DNA of 64,000 nt from Candidatus Methylomirabilota bacterium (GCA_028870115.1 JAGWQH010000029.1:19661-83660), one strand, 5' to 3'; positions 1-9,088 are shown, counted from the first letter of the stretch. Translations and numbers: made by a program. Notes: generated by a model from the sequence alone, not told the origin.

Positions 1-777
1 TTCAGAGATGAGGAACCGGCCGCTGGGATGGAAGAGCGTGGTAGGGTGGAACTGGACGTACTGCATATTGATGCAACGGGCGCCGGCCCGGTAGGCCATC
101 GCAATACCATCACCGCGGGCGCCGGCAGGATTCGTAGTATGCAGAAAGACGCGGCCAAGTCCGCCCGTCGCCAGAATCGTCTCCTTCGCGAGGATGGGAA
201 AGATCTCGCCGCTTGCCTGGTCCAGCGCGTACGCCCCGATGCATGTCTGGGGCTTATAGACATCCAGGGGTTCGACCGAATGGTGAGAAATCGTGAGCAG
301 ATCGACGGCGGTGGTCGCACAAAGCAGCTTGATCCCGGGATAAAGGGCCATTCTTTCGATGAACGCGCGCTGGATCGCCGATCCGGTCCGATCCTTATGA
401 TGCAGGATACGTGGAAGCGAATGCGCGGCCTCGGCAGTCAGATCCCATCGGGTCGAATTCTCCGACGACTCGTCGAACGGAACCCCAAGCTCATCAATGA
501 GGATCTCCTCTACCAGCCGTGGGCCTTCGCGACTGACCAGCAGCGCTGCTTCGGGCGAACTCAGACCGGCGCCGGCAGCGAGAATATCGGCTACCAGCTT
601 GCGAGGGGAGTCATCCGCGCCTTGATAGATAATGCCGCCTTGGGCCCAGAAGGTACTGCTCTCCTCCGGGTGAGGTGACCGCGTGAGCAGCGTGACATCA
701 ATACCCTGTTTAGCCGCCGCCAGCGCCGCAGCACATCCTGCGAGGCCGCTGCCGATGATCAGAATGTCCGTCTTCAT
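1..777 (-). CDS. nadB: L-aspartate oxidase, 3' end beyond window
   Basis: Flavoenzyme that oxidises L-aspartate to iminoaspartate, the first step of de novo NAD synthesis; its product is used by quinolinate synthase (nadA, same cluster). The 259 visible residues start MKTDILIIGSGLAGC, a Rossmann FAD-binding fold with GSGLAG. They continue with STFWAQGGI, a GARGDGIAMAYRAGA segment and MQYVQFHPT, all typical of the succinate dehydrogenase/fumarate reductase flavoprotein family. NadB rather than SdhA/FrdA is inferred from the nadA-nadC context. The ATG overlaps the nadC stop by 4 bases (ATGA), indicating translational coupling. The left window edge removes the C-terminal half. Confidence 0.95.
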   Translation of the reverse strand, partial: MKTDILIIGSGLAGCAAALAAAKQGIDVTLLTRSPHPEESSTFWAQGGIIYQGADDSPRKLVADILAAGAGLSSPEAALLVSREGPRLVEEILIDELGVPFDESSENSTRWDLTAEAAHSLPRILHHKDRTGSAIQRAFIERMALYPGIKLLCATTAVDLLTISHHSVEPLDVYKPQTCIGAYALDQASGEIFPILAKETILATGGLGRVFLHTTNPAGARGDGIAMAYRAGARCINMQYVQFHPTTLFHPSGRFLISE

Positions 778-1637
778 GCGGGGTAGATCTTAAAGCTCAT
801 GTCAACGGCCGGAGCGGCATGAGTCAATGCTCCGATAGAGATCCAATCGGCGCCGGCCTCCGCGAATGCTCGAACATTGTCGAGGGTCATGCCGCCTGAC
901 GCCTCGACCACGATCTTCTTGCCGCGCTCGTGAGCGCGTACGCAGGCCACCGCCTGTCGAACCATCTCAGGAGTCATGTTATCGAGGAGGACGGCATCAA
1001 GGTCGTACCGAAGGGCTTCCTGCAGCTCGTCGAGTGTGGTGACCTCCACCTCAAACCGGTGCGAGCGGCTCTCATGTTCCCGGGCTGTTTCAGTGGCTGC
1101 GCGGATACCGCCGGCCAGCCTGATGTGATTATCCTTGATCAAGATCGCGTCATCAAGCCCAAAGCGGTGATTGATCCCACCGCCGACGGTGACCGCATAC
1201 TTCTCAAATACCCGCAGCCCTGGCGTTGTTTTTCGTGTGTCGAGAATTTTTGCATCTGTTCCGCGGACAGCCTCGACGAACCGTCTTGTCAGCGTGGCGA
1301 TTCCGCAGAGCCGCTGAAGCAGGTTTGTAGCCACACGCTCGCCGGTCAGCAGCGCCCTGGCCTGACCTCGAAGGGATGCTGCCCTATCGCCTTCGCAGAG
1401 CTCATCACCGTCACGATGCCGGTTTTCAACCACTACGCCTTGATCTAAAAGGGTGAGGGCCTCGATCGCCAGCTCGATCCCAGCCAGCACGAGAGGCGCT
1501 TTGGCGATAAAATGGCCGGTTGCCTTTTGATCGGGCGGGACAATCGCGAGGGTCGTCACATCACCCCGACCGATGTCTTCCTCAAGAAATCGCTTGAGGG
1601 CCTCTCGGCGGCTGATCCGAACGACGGATAGGGGCAT
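774..1637 (-). CDS. nadC: Nicotinate-nucleotide pyrophosphorylase (carboxylating)
   Basis: Converts quinolinate and PRPP to nicotinate mononucleotide, CO2 and PPi, the third step of de novo NAD synthesis. The 287-residue protein has the usual family length. Landmarks are EEDIGRGDVTT near the N-terminus, the LDTRKTTPGLR PRPP/quinolinate segment, GGGINHRFGLDDAILIKDNH, and the C-terminal barrel motifs LLDNMTPE and EASGGMTLDNV. It lies between nadA (21 bases upstream) and nadB (4-base overlap), all on the minus strand, so the three genes form one nadA-nadC-nadB operon. Confidence 0.96.
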   Translation of the reverse strand: MPLSVVRISRREALKRFLEEDIGRGDVTTLAIVPPDQKATGHFIAKAPLVLAGIELAIEALTLLDQGVVVENRHRDGDELCEGDRAASLRGQARALLTGERVATNLLQRLCGIATLTRRFVEAVRGTDAKILDTRKTTPGLRVFEKYAVTVGGGINHRFGLDDAILIKDNHIRLAGGIRAATETAREHESRSHRFEVEVTTLDELQEALRYDLDAVLLDNMTPEMVRQAVACVRAHERGKKIVVEASGGMTLDNVRAFAEAGADWISIGALTHAAPAVDMSFKIYPA

Positions 1638-1658
1638 GGTGGTAAAGGAGAGACAGCT

Positions 1659-2621
1659 CTAACTCATGTCCAGCATACGCTGGATCGGCCGTAGGGCACG
1701 AAGCCGCAGCTCTTCATCAAGCGTAATTTCCGGCGCACGGTGCTTCATGCACAGGTACAGTTTCTCCATGGTGTTGAGCCGCATGTGGGGGCACTGGTTG
1801 CAGGCGCAATCCCCATCCGGAGGGGCTGGAATAAATGTCTTGTCCAGGCAGGCCTTCTCCATCTGATGAATGATGCCGGGCTCGGTCGCGATAATGAATT
1901 CCGTGTCAGCGCTCTGCTTCACGTAATTCAGGAGTCCGCTCGTTGAGCCGATGTAGTCGGCATGCTGAAGCACGCCTGCTTCGCACTCGGGATGGGCGAG
2001 CACCTTGGCATGAGGATGGTGCAGCATAAGCTGTACGAGCTTCTTCTCAGAGAACGTCTCGTGCACCACACAGGTGCCGGGCCACAATGTCAGATTACGG
2101 CCGGTCTTTTTAATCAGATAGCGGCCCAAGTTCTGATCGGGCGCAAAGAGAATCGGCTGCTCCTTCGGGATCTGGTTGATGATCCTTTCTGCGTTGCTCG
2201 AGGTACAGATGATATCGCTCATTGCTTTAATCTCAGCAGTGCAATTGATATAGCTGATAACGATGTGGTCCGGATAGTTTTGCCGAAAGCGTCCGAAGAG
2301 AGGCGCGGGGCATCCTTCCGCTAGCGAGCAACCCGCCTGTAAATCGGGGAGCAGCACCTGCTTCGAGGGGTTCAGGATCTTTGCGGTCTCCGCCATAAAG
2401 TGAACGCCGGCGAAGACGATCACCTCAGCGCTTGTCTTTGCGGCCTGTTGGGAAAGTTGCAGGCTATCGCCGATGACATCAGCGACATCCTGAATTTCAG
2501 AGTCTTGGTAGTAATGCGCTAGCACCACCGCATGTAAATCTTTTTTCAGCCGCTCGATCTCTTCTTCCAGATCAAGCAGAGCGCTCACCTCAGTTGCTTC
2601 TGCAAGCCCACCCACTTTCAT
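1659..2621 (-). CDS. nadA: Quinolinate synthase A (4Fe-4S)
   Basis: Condenses iminoaspartate with dihydroxyacetone phosphate to quinolinate and is the first gene of the nadA-nadC-nadB operon. The 320-residue protein shows [21 protein letters not shown] at the N-terminus, [30 protein letters not shown] and HPECEAGVL. The cluster-ligand cysteines are seen in [11 protein letters not shown], at HPEC, and in the C-terminal [10 protein letters not shown] purine-rich GGAG lies about 10 bases before the ATG. No regulator gene for NAD synthesis is visible next to it. Confidence 0.96.
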   Translation of the reverse strand: MKVGGLAEATEVSALLDLEEEIERLKKDLHAVVLAHYYQDSEIQDVADVIGDSLQLSQQAAKTSAEVIVFAGVHFMAETAKILNPSKQVLLPDLQAGCSLAEGCPAPLFGRFRQNYPDHIVISYINCTAEIKAMSDIICTSSNAERIINQIPKEQPILFAPDQNLGRYLIKKTGRNLTLWPGTCVVHETFSEKKLVQLMLHHPHAKVLAHPECEAGVLQHADYIGSTSGLLNYVKQSADTEFIIATEPGIIHQMEKACLDKTFIPAPPDGDCACNQCPHMRLNTMEKLYLCMKHRAPEITLDEELRLRALRPIQRMLDMS

Positions 2622-2708
2622 CTCTCAACTCCATGAGTGCGATTTGTCGCTTGGTAAAAAAGTATAACACAGATGGAGTGCAATGCGGAGCGGAAGTTTC
2701 GAACCATT

Positions 2709-2978
2709 CTAGTTGTGGAAACCAACCAACTCCTGGTAATTGAAGCGAGAACCCTTCTTCGTGAGGATTTGTGGGTTCCGCGCCGTCACATGGCGGACTG
2801 CAAACCCGCACTTCTTGCAACGCTTATAAATGAAACTCCAGCCTTCTTCGTGCTGTTCCACCCCAATCTGCTCCATTTTAGAGTAACAGCATGGACCCGG
2901 CGTGAGTGGTGAAATAATCCGCTTAGGATAATTATTAGTCGGCCTTTTTTGGTTTGTGTACTCGATGATGGTTGCCAT
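2709..2978 (-). CDS. Small conserved-looking protein of unknown function
   Basis: An 89-residue ORF that I do not recognise. It starts MATIIEYTNQKRP and contains a pair of cysteines in YKRCKKCGFAVRH plus a separate CC, so a small metal-binding or redox knuckle is possible. A GAGGG ribosome-binding site sits 7 bases upstream of the ATG, which favours it over overlapping frames. It lies alone between nadA and the TetR gene on the same strand as both. No transmembrane segment or signal peptide is seen. It could be spurious. Confidence 0.45.
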   Translation of the reverse strand: MATIIEYTNQKRPTNNYPKRIISPLTPGPCCYSKMEQIGVEQHEEGWSFIYKRCKKCGFAVRHVTARNPQILTKKGSRFNYQELVGFHN

Positions 2979-3130
2979 CTGTTTACCCTCGTAGCATGAA
3001 CTATCGTCCGTGTTCTATATACCCACATCGCGCAACTGCTGTTATCTCATGAAGGAGGCTACCGACTGTCCCAAGTTTCTTCGGTTGTACAACATTATGC
3101 AAAATATGACGTGGAGATCGGCGTATTCGT

Positions 3131-3736
3131 TTAAGCCGGAAGCGGCAATCTGCGATTAACATACATTCGGACATACTTTTTCAACTCCTTAAGGCAGCGT
3201 TCCAAGGTACTGATATCCTTTTTTACCTTCGCGAGCAGTATTGCTCCCTCGACGGAAGCGATGACGAACTGGGCTAACGCTTGAAGATCCGCATGACCTG
3301 TAAGCTGTCCGCCCGCCTTGGCTTTTTGCAGAACACCTTCCACCTGAACACTCCAGCCATCAAACACATCTTGAAACTTCTTTCGAAATTCTTCGTGGAT
3401 ATCACTCAATTCCATAGCCATGTTACCTAAGCGGCATCCGCCGGCGCAGTTTCGCCTTCGATGTATTTCAAGAAGTATATCCAGGAAATCATCCAGTTGA
3501 GTCACAGCATCTCTATTATTTCCGAAGGCTTTACCCGTCACCTCTTCTGAAAACCGCCTGAAGTTATCCTTAACGATGGCATAGCCCAGCTCTTCTTTAC
3601 TTCTAAAATAGTAATAAAAATTCCCTTTCCCGACCCCACTCTCCTTTAAGATCTCCCCAATACTCGTATGGTTAAAACCCCTGAGATGGATCAGACGAGC
3701 TGCGACCTCGATAATGTGCTCTTTAGTATTGGCCAT
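3131..3736 (-). CDS. TetR/AcrR family transcriptional regulator
   Basis: One-component repressor. The N-terminal helix-turn-helix covers residues 1-50 (IIEVAARLIHLRGFNHTSIGEI, then GVGKGNFYYYFRSKEELG). The C-terminal ligand domain shares features of the YcdC/AcuR-like group (CRLGNMAMELSD, FVIASVEGAILLAK). The ATG at 3736 is chosen over an in-frame TTG at 3748 because GAGGGG lies 7 bases upstream of it. Immediately upstream is an imperfect palindrome, a likely operator for autoregulation. No target gene is divergently encoded next to it, so the ligand and regulon are unknown. Confidence 0.9.
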   Translation of the reverse strand: MANTKEHIIEVAARLIHLRGFNHTSIGEILKESGVGKGNFYYYFRSKEELGYAIVKDNFRRFSEEVTGKAFGNNRDAVTQLDDFLDILLEIHRRRNCAGGCRLGNMAMELSDIHEEFRKKFQDVFDGWSVQVEGVLQKAKAGGQLTGHADLQALAQFVIASVEGAILLAKVKKDISTLERCLKELKKYVRMYVNRRLPLPA

Positions 3737-3748
3737 GATTCCCCTCAA

Positions 3749-3766
3749 ACAAACCGACCGGTTAGT
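3749..3766. promoter_or_regulatory. Putative TetR operator (imperfect palindrome)
   Basis: An 18-bp inverted repeat with two 9-base half-sites, ACTAACCGG and ACAAACCGA, matching at 7 of 9 positions. It lies 13 bases upstream of the TetR start codon. Palindromes with an ACCGACCGGT core are common operators of TetR-family autorepressors, so binding by the adjacent gene product is inferred. Confidence 0.6.
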
Positions 3767-4589
3767 ACATTAAAACTCTAGCCCAAATGGGCTACATCAG
3801 TCAAGAAAGAATTGAGTTCAGGCCAGCAGGGCGAGTACCCGACCTACCGCTGACACTTATTAGAGAGGGAAAGTCAGCAGATGCTGAAAAGGATGGAGTA
3901 GAGAGGGGGCCTCTGGGGGGTAGCGGAGGCCCCCTCTCTACTCCCTTAGACCCCAGTGGGCCGTGTTGGGGCAATGGTCGCCAGCTGAACGATCCTGCGA
4001 TGATGCGCCTCTTTCGTGCGGCGAATTGCAGTAACCGCCACCAACGACCATAGGAAAGTCAATGACAGTGTGCTGTTTTTCAAAACCACTCTGACTCCTT
4101 GGTTCGAATCCGGGTACTGTTTCTTACCCGGTTTACACAGCTTATAGTAAGCAACAAGCGTGCCACATCACATCTTGGCGGCTGCGCCTGTTATACAACG
4201 AAGAATCAGACGTAATCTTATTGATTTATTTGCCTGAGGCGAGATTTGGCGAAGAGGTGAAATCTGCTGGGCTACAAAGACGCATCAGAAAAAAGTACCT
4301 AATGGGGTACTAGAAAAATCAAGAGGGTTACACGGAGGATAACTAGTCAGCTGCATCAAGAGTGGCCTTTTTCGGCCAGGCTCGATCCCCCTCCGGAGCA
4401 ACCGAACGAGCTTGGCCAGATAGGTGCGGTTAAGTCTAAGAAGTTCTGCGTGAACTCCTTGACAGCCTTCGTAGAACTCTTCGCCTCCGAACGATTTACG
4501 GTGCGAGCCCACGATGACTTGGAGGGCAGGTCTTCCGGCTGATTCTTCTTTACAATCTTCGAGTTATTGTGCTATTTTCGCCTTACAGT
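3767..4589. other. Gene-free stretch between tetR and yebC
   Basis: I see no convincing gene in this stretch of more than 800 bases. Short ORFs on both strands lack recognisable domains or ribosome-binding sites. It holds a very strong hairpin (3895-3944), a smaller hairpin at 4110-4131 (7-bp arms CCGGGTA/TACCCGG, followed by TTT) and another short inverted repeat near 4290-4308. A segment around 4097-4115 resembles a tRNA T-arm, but no complete tRNA can be folded around it. The region may contain decayed sequence. Confidence 0.5.
3895..3944. repeat. Perfect 19-bp inverted repeat (strong hairpin)
   Basis: The left arm (3895-3913) and right arm (3926-3944) are exact reverse complements, GC-rich, with a 12-base G-rich loop. 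No T-tract follows on either strand, so it is not a classical intrinsic terminator. It could be a small palindromic repeat element or an RNA structure. Confidence 0.8.
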
Positions 4590-4603
4590 AAGGAGGTGAA
4601 ACT

Positions 4604-5353
4604 ATGTCTGGCCATTCTAAGTGGGCGGGCATCAAACACAAGAAGGCGAAGGTGGATGCCCAGCGGGGCCGAACCTTTACCAAGATTATTCGCGAGATCA
4701 CCGTAGCTGCCAGGGTGGGTGGCGGCGACCCGGATGGCAATCCTCGCCTTCGATTGGCGATCGAAAAGGCCAAGGCTGTCAATATGCCCCAGGACAACAT
4801 CCAGCGAGGCATCCTGAAGGGGACGGGTGAGCTGCCTGGCACCTCCTACGAGGAGTATATCTATGAGGGGTACGGGCCAGGAGGCGTCGCCGTCTTGCTG
4901 GAGGTCGTGACCGATAATAAGAACCGAACCGCCCCGGAGATCCGTAAGGCGTTTTCGAAATACGGGGGCAACCTGGGAGAATCGGGATGCGTGGCGTGGA
5001 TGTTTGAAAAGAAGGGGCTGATTCAAGTAGAAGCGGCCGCTGCCGATGAGGATCGGCTGCTGGGCGTTGCGCTGGAGGCGGGTGCCGAGGATGTTCGGCG
5101 GTCGGATGACATCTTCGAGGTAATCACCGCGCCACGAGACCTGGAGCGGGTTAAGGAGTCCCTGACAAAAGGAAAGATCGAGATCACCGAGGGGGAGGTG
5201 ACCATGCTTCCACAGAGCACTGTCAGGCTGGACGGGAAGCAGGCGCAGCAGATGCTCCAGTTGATGGAAACACTTGAAGAGCATGATGACGTCCAGAATG
5301 TGTACGCGAACTTCGACATCCCCGAAGAGATCATGGCGGCAGTAACCGGCTAG
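4604..5353 (+). CDS. yebC: YebC/PmpR family DNA-binding protein
   Basis: A 249-residue member of the YebC/PmpR family (TACO1-like), implicated both as a DNA-binding regulator and as a factor relieving ribosome stalling. The start [20 protein letters not shown] is diagnostic. It is followed by [45 protein letters not shown] and [15 protein letters not shown] near-perfect AAGGAGGTGA ribosome-binding site precedes the ATG, pointing to high expression. It lies directly upstream of ruvC, as in many bacteria, and probably shares its transcript. Confidence 0.96.
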   Translation: MSGHSKWAGIKHKKAKVDAQRGRTFTKIIREITVAARVGGGDPDGNPRLRLAIEKAKAVNMPQDNIQRGILKGTGELPGTSYEEYIYEGYGPGGVAVLLEVVTDNKNRTAPEIRKAFSKYGGNLGESGCVAWMFEKKGLIQVEAAAADEDRLLGVALEAGAEDVRRSDDIFEVITAPRDLERVKESLTKGKIEITEGEVTMLPQSTVRLDGKQAQQMLQLMETLEEHDDVQNVYANFDIPEEIMAAVTG

Positions 5354-5410
5354 GCCTGTGGTGTGCTCTGTCGAACCATTGGATCGCCCGATGATGACGA
5401 CGGAACTGCT

Positions 5411-5911
5411 GTGCTGGTCTTAGGGGTTGATCCAGGGGCCAGCGCGACCGGCTACGGGATAGTGGCTCGCAGTGATGGTATCTTGCGAGCCGTCGAATAC
5501 GGCAGCATCATCACCACGTCTGCCGACCCCTTTCCTTCCCGCCTGCAACAGATCTTCAGCCGCCTGGCCGAGTTGATCCGTTATTATCAGCCGGAGTGGG
5601 CAGCAATCGAAAGTCTCATCTTCGCGAAAAATGTACAAAGCGCGTTCAAGCTAGGCCAGGCGAGAGGGGTCGCGATTCTGGCTGCCGCACAGAGCGGACT
5701 TGCCATCGCGGAATACACCCCGCTGCAGGTGAAAAGCGCGGTAACCGGGTATGGCGCTGCGGGCAAACGCCAGGTCCAGCAGATGGTCGAATCGCTCCTT
5801 GGGCTCGAAGCGCCGGTCTGTTCGACCGACGCCGCCGATGCGCTGGCCGTGGCCATTTGTCATCACCATTCGGCCCGACTCCTGCATCTCACGAGAGGCA
5901 GAGAACGGTGA
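5411..5911 (+). CDS. ruvC: Holliday junction resolvase RuvC
   Basis: Endonuclease that cleaves Holliday junctions in concert with RuvAB. The RNase H-like fold shows acidic catalytic residues in LGVDPGASATGYGIV, in AAIESLIFAKNVQSAFKLGQARG and in the C-terminal STDAADALAVAICHHH. The GTG at 5411 is preferred because it gives 166 residues beginning VLVLGVDPG, matching the family start. An upstream in-frame GTG at 5363 would add 16 unrelated residues. The stop overlaps the ruvA start (GTGA). Confidence 0.94.
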   Translation: MLVLGVDPGASATGYGIVARSDGILRAVEYGSIITTSADPFPSRLQQIFSRLAELIRYYQPEWAAIESLIFAKNVQSAFKLGQARGVAILAAAQSGLAIAEYTPLQVKSAVTGYGAAGKRQVQQMVESLLGLEAPVCSTDAADALAVAICHHHSARLLHLTRGRER

Positions 5912-6534
5912 TCGCAGCGCTCCGCGGGCTGTTGGTGTCCAAGGATCCAGGGCAGATTGTGGTTGATGTGAACGGGGTCGGCTACCAGGTCTTTATCCCT
6001 CTTTCGACGTACTATCAGCTCCCGGAGATCCAACAGGAGGTGTGCCTTCGTGTGTACACGCATGTCCGCGAGGATGCCATCCAACTGTACGGGTTTCATG
6101 CTCTCGAAGAGAAGATAACGTTCGAGTTGCTGACGGGAGTGTCCGGGATCGGGCCTCGCCTCGCAGCCAATATCCTGTCAGGAATTGCGGTGGAGGAGTT
6201 TATCCCGGCCATCCTGGAGGGCGATATTGCAAGGCTCAAGGCGATTCCAGGAGTGGGTCGGAAAACGGCCGAGCGGATCATCCTGGAATTGAAGGACAAG
6301 GTGCTGGGGGTTCCTCGCGCGGGTCGAGTCGTGGTTGCCCACCAGCCGAGCCCGGAACGAGATCGGACCATCGAGGATGTCGTCTCCGCGCTGCTGAATC
6401 TGGGCTGCAGCCGCAAAGAGGCCTCGGCGGCGGCAGACGCGGCGCATCACGCCGTTGGCGACGGGGCGGACTTTGAACAGTTCGTCAAGCAGGCGCTGAA
6501 ACATCTCTCCGAAGGAACGGGGAAGCGGCTATGA
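5908..6534 (+). CDS. ruvA: Holliday junction DNA helicase subunit RuvA
   Basis: Tetrameric junction-binding protein that loads RuvB for branch migration. The 208-residue protein begins [28 protein letters not shown] (OB-fold domain I). Two helix-hairpin-helix motifs follow ([14 protein letters not shown] and [19 protein letters not shown]), then a C-terminal domain III around [16 protein letters not shown] that contacts RuvB. The GTG start overlaps the ruvC stop and its own stop overlaps the ruvB ATG, so the three genes are translationally coupled. Confidence 0.95.
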   Translation: MIAALRGLLVSKDPGQIVVDVNGVGYQVFIPLSTYYQLPEIQQEVCLRVYTHVREDAIQLYGFHALEEKITFELLTGVSGIGPRLAANILSGIAVEEFIPAILEGDIARLKAIPGVGRKTAERIILELKDKVLGVPRAGRVVVAHQPSPERDRTIEDVVSALLNLGCSRKEASAAADAAHHAVGDGADFEQFVKQALKHLSEGTGKRL

Positions 6535-7586
6535 CATCGGCGAAACAGAAGCAGGAGAGCGGGCGAGAACGGGTGGCGAATCGGCAGCTTCAGGACGAGG
6601 ATCAGGAGCTCGAACAAAGCCTGCGCCCAAAAGCCTGGGATGACTACATTGGCCAGGAAAAGGTCAAGGCGAACCTCCAGGTCTTCGTACAGGGGGCCAA
6701 AGCGCGAAGGGAGCCCCTGGACCACCTGCTTTTCTACGGCCCGCCGGGACTTGGCAAGACCTCTCTCGCCTTTATGATCGCCTCGGAGATGGGGGTGAGC
6801 ATCCGGGTTACCTCCGGACCGGTGATCGAACGACAGAAAGACCTGGCGGCAATCCTCTCCAGCCTCAGAGAACAGGATGTGCTGTTCATCGACGAGATCC
6901 ACCGGCTGAATCCTCTGGTCGAAGAGACCCTCTACCCGGCAATGGAAGATTACCGGTTGGACCTGATCATCGGTCAAGGACCGAGCGCGCAGACCTACCG
7001 GCTGAAACTGCCGCGTTTCACCTTGATCGGAGCCACGACTCGCGCCGGACTTCTGGCCTCGCCTTTGTTCAACCGGTTCGGTGTAGTCCAGCGCCTGGAC
7101 TTTTACGATGAGACCGACCTCTTTCGGATCGTCCTGCGATCGGCACAGATCCTGGGGGTGTCGATCATGGAGGACGGCGCGTGGGAAATCGCGCGGCGCT
7201 CCCGTGGAACGCCCCGCGTTGCCAATCGTCTGCTGCGGCGTGTCAGGGACTTCGCCCAGGTGCTGGGGGATGGCGTCATCACTCGTGAAGTCGCGCAGAG
7301 CGCGCTGGAACGGCTCGAGGTCGATACTAACGGTTTCGACGAGATGGATCGGCGGATCCTGCATACCATCATCGAAAAGTTTGCCGGCGGGCCGGTAGGA
7401 ATCGAGACGATCGCAGTCGCTGTGGGAGAGGAAAAAGATACCATCGAAGACGTGTACGAGCCGTTTCTGATCCAGCAAGGGTTTCTAGCCAGGACTCCAA
7501 GGGGCCGCACCGTGACTCGCCTGGCTTTTGATCACTTCAAGCTCCCCCGCCCGGCCGAGGTGCAGGGCGAGTTATGGCACGGGTAA
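6531..7586 (+). CDS. ruvB: Holliday junction branch migration ATPase RuvB
   Basis: AAA+ motor that drives branch migration with RuvA. The 351-residue protein has the RuvB start region [19 protein letters not shown], Walker [10 protein letters not shown], Walker [10 protein letters not shown], the [17 protein letters not shown] sensor/arginine-finger segment, and a winged-helix C-terminus ([15 protein letters not shown]). Its length is typical apart from a slightly extended charged N-terminus. The ATG overlaps the ruvA stop by 4 bases. Confidence 0.97.
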   Translation: MTSAKQKQESGRERVANRQLQDEDQELEQSLRPKAWDDYIGQEKVKANLQVFVQGAKARREPLDHLLFYGPPGLGKTSLAFMIASEMGVSIRVTSGPVIERQKDLAAILSSLREQDVLFIDEIHRLNPLVEETLYPAMEDYRLDLIIGQGPSAQTYRLKLPRFTLIGATTRAGLLASPLFNRFGVVQRLDFYDETDLFRIVLRSAQILGVSIMEDGAWEIARRSRGTPRVANRLLRRVRDFAQVLGDGVITREVAQSALERLEVDTNGFDEMDRRILHTIIEKFAGGPVGIETIAVAVGEEKDTIEDVYEPFLIQQGFLARTPRGRTVTRLAFDHFKLPRPAEVQGELWHG

Positions 7587-7621
7587 CGGGGGCGCTCGAC
7601 ATCGCTGGAGGCGGAGGAGCA

Positions 7622-7846
7622 GTGCAGGGGCTGGATTCACTCGCCAGGATGTTGATCCTGTTCGGTCTCGTTCTGGCCGCCATAGGGGGACTCCTTCTGT
7701 TCATCGGTAAGGTCCCTTTCATCGGGAAGCTCCCAGGCGACATCTATATCCAACGCAAAAACTTCTCATTCTATTTTCCGCTCACGACCTCAATACTCTT
7801 GAGTATCCTCCTGACCATACTCTTTTCGCTCTTTCGCCGCCGGTGA
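7622..7846 (+). CDS. DUF2905 family small membrane protein
   Basis: Two-helix inner membrane protein of about 74 residues. The first hydrophobic helix (MLILFGLVLAAIGGLLLF) is followed by a loop GKVPFIGKLPGDIYIQRKNFSFYFPL and a second helix (TSILLSILLTILFSLF). The FxGxLPGDI and FYFPL segments define DUF2905. The GTG at 7622 is preferred over the earlier start at 7574 because GGAGGAGCA precedes it and the length then fits the family. It sits between ruvB and queA on the same transcript. Its function is unknown. Confidence 0.82.
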   Translation: MQGLDSLARMLILFGLVLAAIGGLLLFIGKVPFIGKLPGDIYIQRKNFSFYFPLTTSILLSILLTILFSLFRRR

Positions 7847-7880
7847 GCGGCGACGATACCGCCAGGAGCTGACACCACCT

Positions 7881-8999
7881 GTGCCTATTTCGCTTCGGAC
7901 AGCCGATTTTGACTACACCCTGCCCCCCGAGCTGATTGCCCAGACGCCCGCTCCCGAGCGCGATCGCTCGCGGCTCCTGGTCCTGGATCGGAGCACGGGC
8001 GCCCTGCAGGATCGGATCTTCCGCGATCTCCCGGAATATCTCGTTCCGGGAGACCTGTTGATCGTCAATGAAGCGAAGGTGATCCCCGCCAGGCTCTTCG
8101 GTCGATCCGAGCGGCGGTATCTTATCGAGGCGTTGCTCCTGTGTGAGGTTGACGCCGATCCCGGCTCAAGCCGTACTGGGACAGACTGTTGGGAGGCCTT
8201 AATCAAGCCATCCAAGCAGGTTCGGGCCGGCGACCGCATTACCTTGGCTAATGGTACGATCATGGCCGAGGTGATAGAGAAACGCGGTGAGGGGCGCCAC
8301 CTGCTCAAGCTCGTCTATGACGGAAGACTTCCCGACCTCCTGTGGCGCTTCGGTCAGATGCCGGTTCCGCCGTACATCAAAAGACAGGGTACAAAATCCC
8401 CCCACTCCCCCTTTACAAAAGGGGGGTACGGGGGGATTTGGGGTGCAGAGCTGGATCACGAGCGGTACCAGACGGTATACGCCAAACATGAAGGGGCCAT
8501 CGCGGCGCCCACGGCCGGCCTCCACTTTACGCCGGAACTGATTGAGACGCTCATGCAGCAGGGTGTCACCGTGACCCCGATTACCCTCTTTGTCGGCTCC
8601 GGTACGTTTCGTCCTATTCGAGTGCAGCAGATTGCACAACATCGGATGGAGCCGGAGCGCTATATCATTCCGGAGCAGACGGCTCTGGCAGTCAAGGTCG
8701 CGAGGAGAGAGGGGCGGAGGGTGATCGCGGTGGGGACGACGACCGTCCGGACTCTGGAGCATGCCGCAACGTTGGGCGAGATACGGGCTGGGACCGGCCT
8801 GGCAGACCTCTTTATCTACCCGGGCTATTGTTTTAAGAGTATCGACGCCCTCATCACTAACTTTCATCTGCCTTGCTCTACCCTCTTTATGCTGGTCTCT
8901 GCCTTCGCAGGTCGGGAGACTATGTTGGCTGCGTATCGCGAGGCTATTGCCGGGCGCTACCGTTTCTACTCCTACGGCGACGCGATGTTGATTGTGTGA
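7881..8999 (+). CDS. queA: S-adenosylmethionine:tRNA ribosyltransferase-isomerase
   Basis: Makes epoxyqueuosine in the wobble position of tRNAs from preQ1-tRNA and SAM; tgt follows as its pathway partner. The 372-residue protein starts with FDYTLPPELIAQTPAPERDRSRLL and ends with a normal C-terminal half (ATAGLHFTPEL-like segment AAPTAGLHFTPELIETL, SLFMLVSAFAGRE-like end). Between MPVPPYIKR and ERYQTVYAKHEG, where the family has a short linker, about 20 extra residues including KSPHSPFTKGGYGGIW are encoded by a 46-bp palindromic element. The frame stays open, so the enzyme is probably made with a surface loop insertion. The start is GTG. Confidence 0.94.
   Translation: MPISLRTADFDYTLPPELIAQTPAPERDRSRLLVLDRSTGALQDRIFRDLPEYLVPGDLLIVNEAKVIPARLFGRSERRYLIEALLLCEVDADPGSSRTGTDCWEALIKPSKQVRAGDRITLANGTIMAEVIEKRGEGRHLLKLVYDGRLPDLLWRFGQMPVPPYIKRQGTKSPHSPFTKGGYGGIWGAELDHERYQTVYAKHEGAIAAPTAGLHFTPELIETLMQQGVTVTPITLFVGSGTFRPIRVQQIAQHRMEPERYIIPEQTALAVKVARREGRRVIAVGTTTVRTLEHAATLGEIRAGTGLADLFIYPGYCFKSIDALITNFHLPCSTLFMLVSAFAGRETMLAAYREAIAGRYRFYSYGDAMLIV
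8394..8439. repeat. 46-bp palindromic element, copy 1 (inside queA)
   Basis: Begins AAATCCCCC, ends GGGGGATTT and has a CCCTTTACAAAAGGG centre, so it is nearly self-complementary. Equal-length copies lie at 54526-54571 and 55615-55660. Read on the plus strand it has no stop codon in any of the three frames. Here it encodes KSPHSPFTKGGYGGIW within QueA. Confidence 0.9.
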
Positions 9000-9063
9000 T
9001 GAGGCGGTCAGACGGCAATCCGCAATCAGTACTCCGCGGGTATTGATCGAGCCAAGAACTGAA

Positions 9064-9076
9064 AGCTGACCACTGA
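9064..9076. repeat. Short dispersed intergenic repeat, copy 1
   Basis: AGCTGACCACTGA just before the tgt ribosome-binding site. The same 13 bases occur at 38672-38684 and a diverged version at 41534-41553, all between genes and followed by purine-rich sequence. Confidence 0.5.
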
Positions 9077-9088
9077 AGAGGAAAGCTT

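Noticed and set aside
28..678. 216-residue plus-strand ORF at the left edge
   Set aside because: It lies antisense to the nadB coding sequence, which matches L-aspartate oxidase over its whole visible length.
3787..4053. 88-residue plus-strand ORF
   Set aside because: It runs through the perfect inverted repeat, has no ribosome-binding site and shows no known domain.
4075..4131. tRNA-like T arm (GGTTCGAATCC) and a possible anticodon-like loop
   Set aside because: No acceptor or D arm can be paired at the right distances. The T-stem would rely on G-T pairs, and the sequence overlaps a separate hairpin.
4285..4512. 75-residue minus-strand ORF between tetR and yebC
   Set aside because: It has no domain, no convincing ribosome-binding site and a mixed composition; it could be a decayed gene but cannot be supported.
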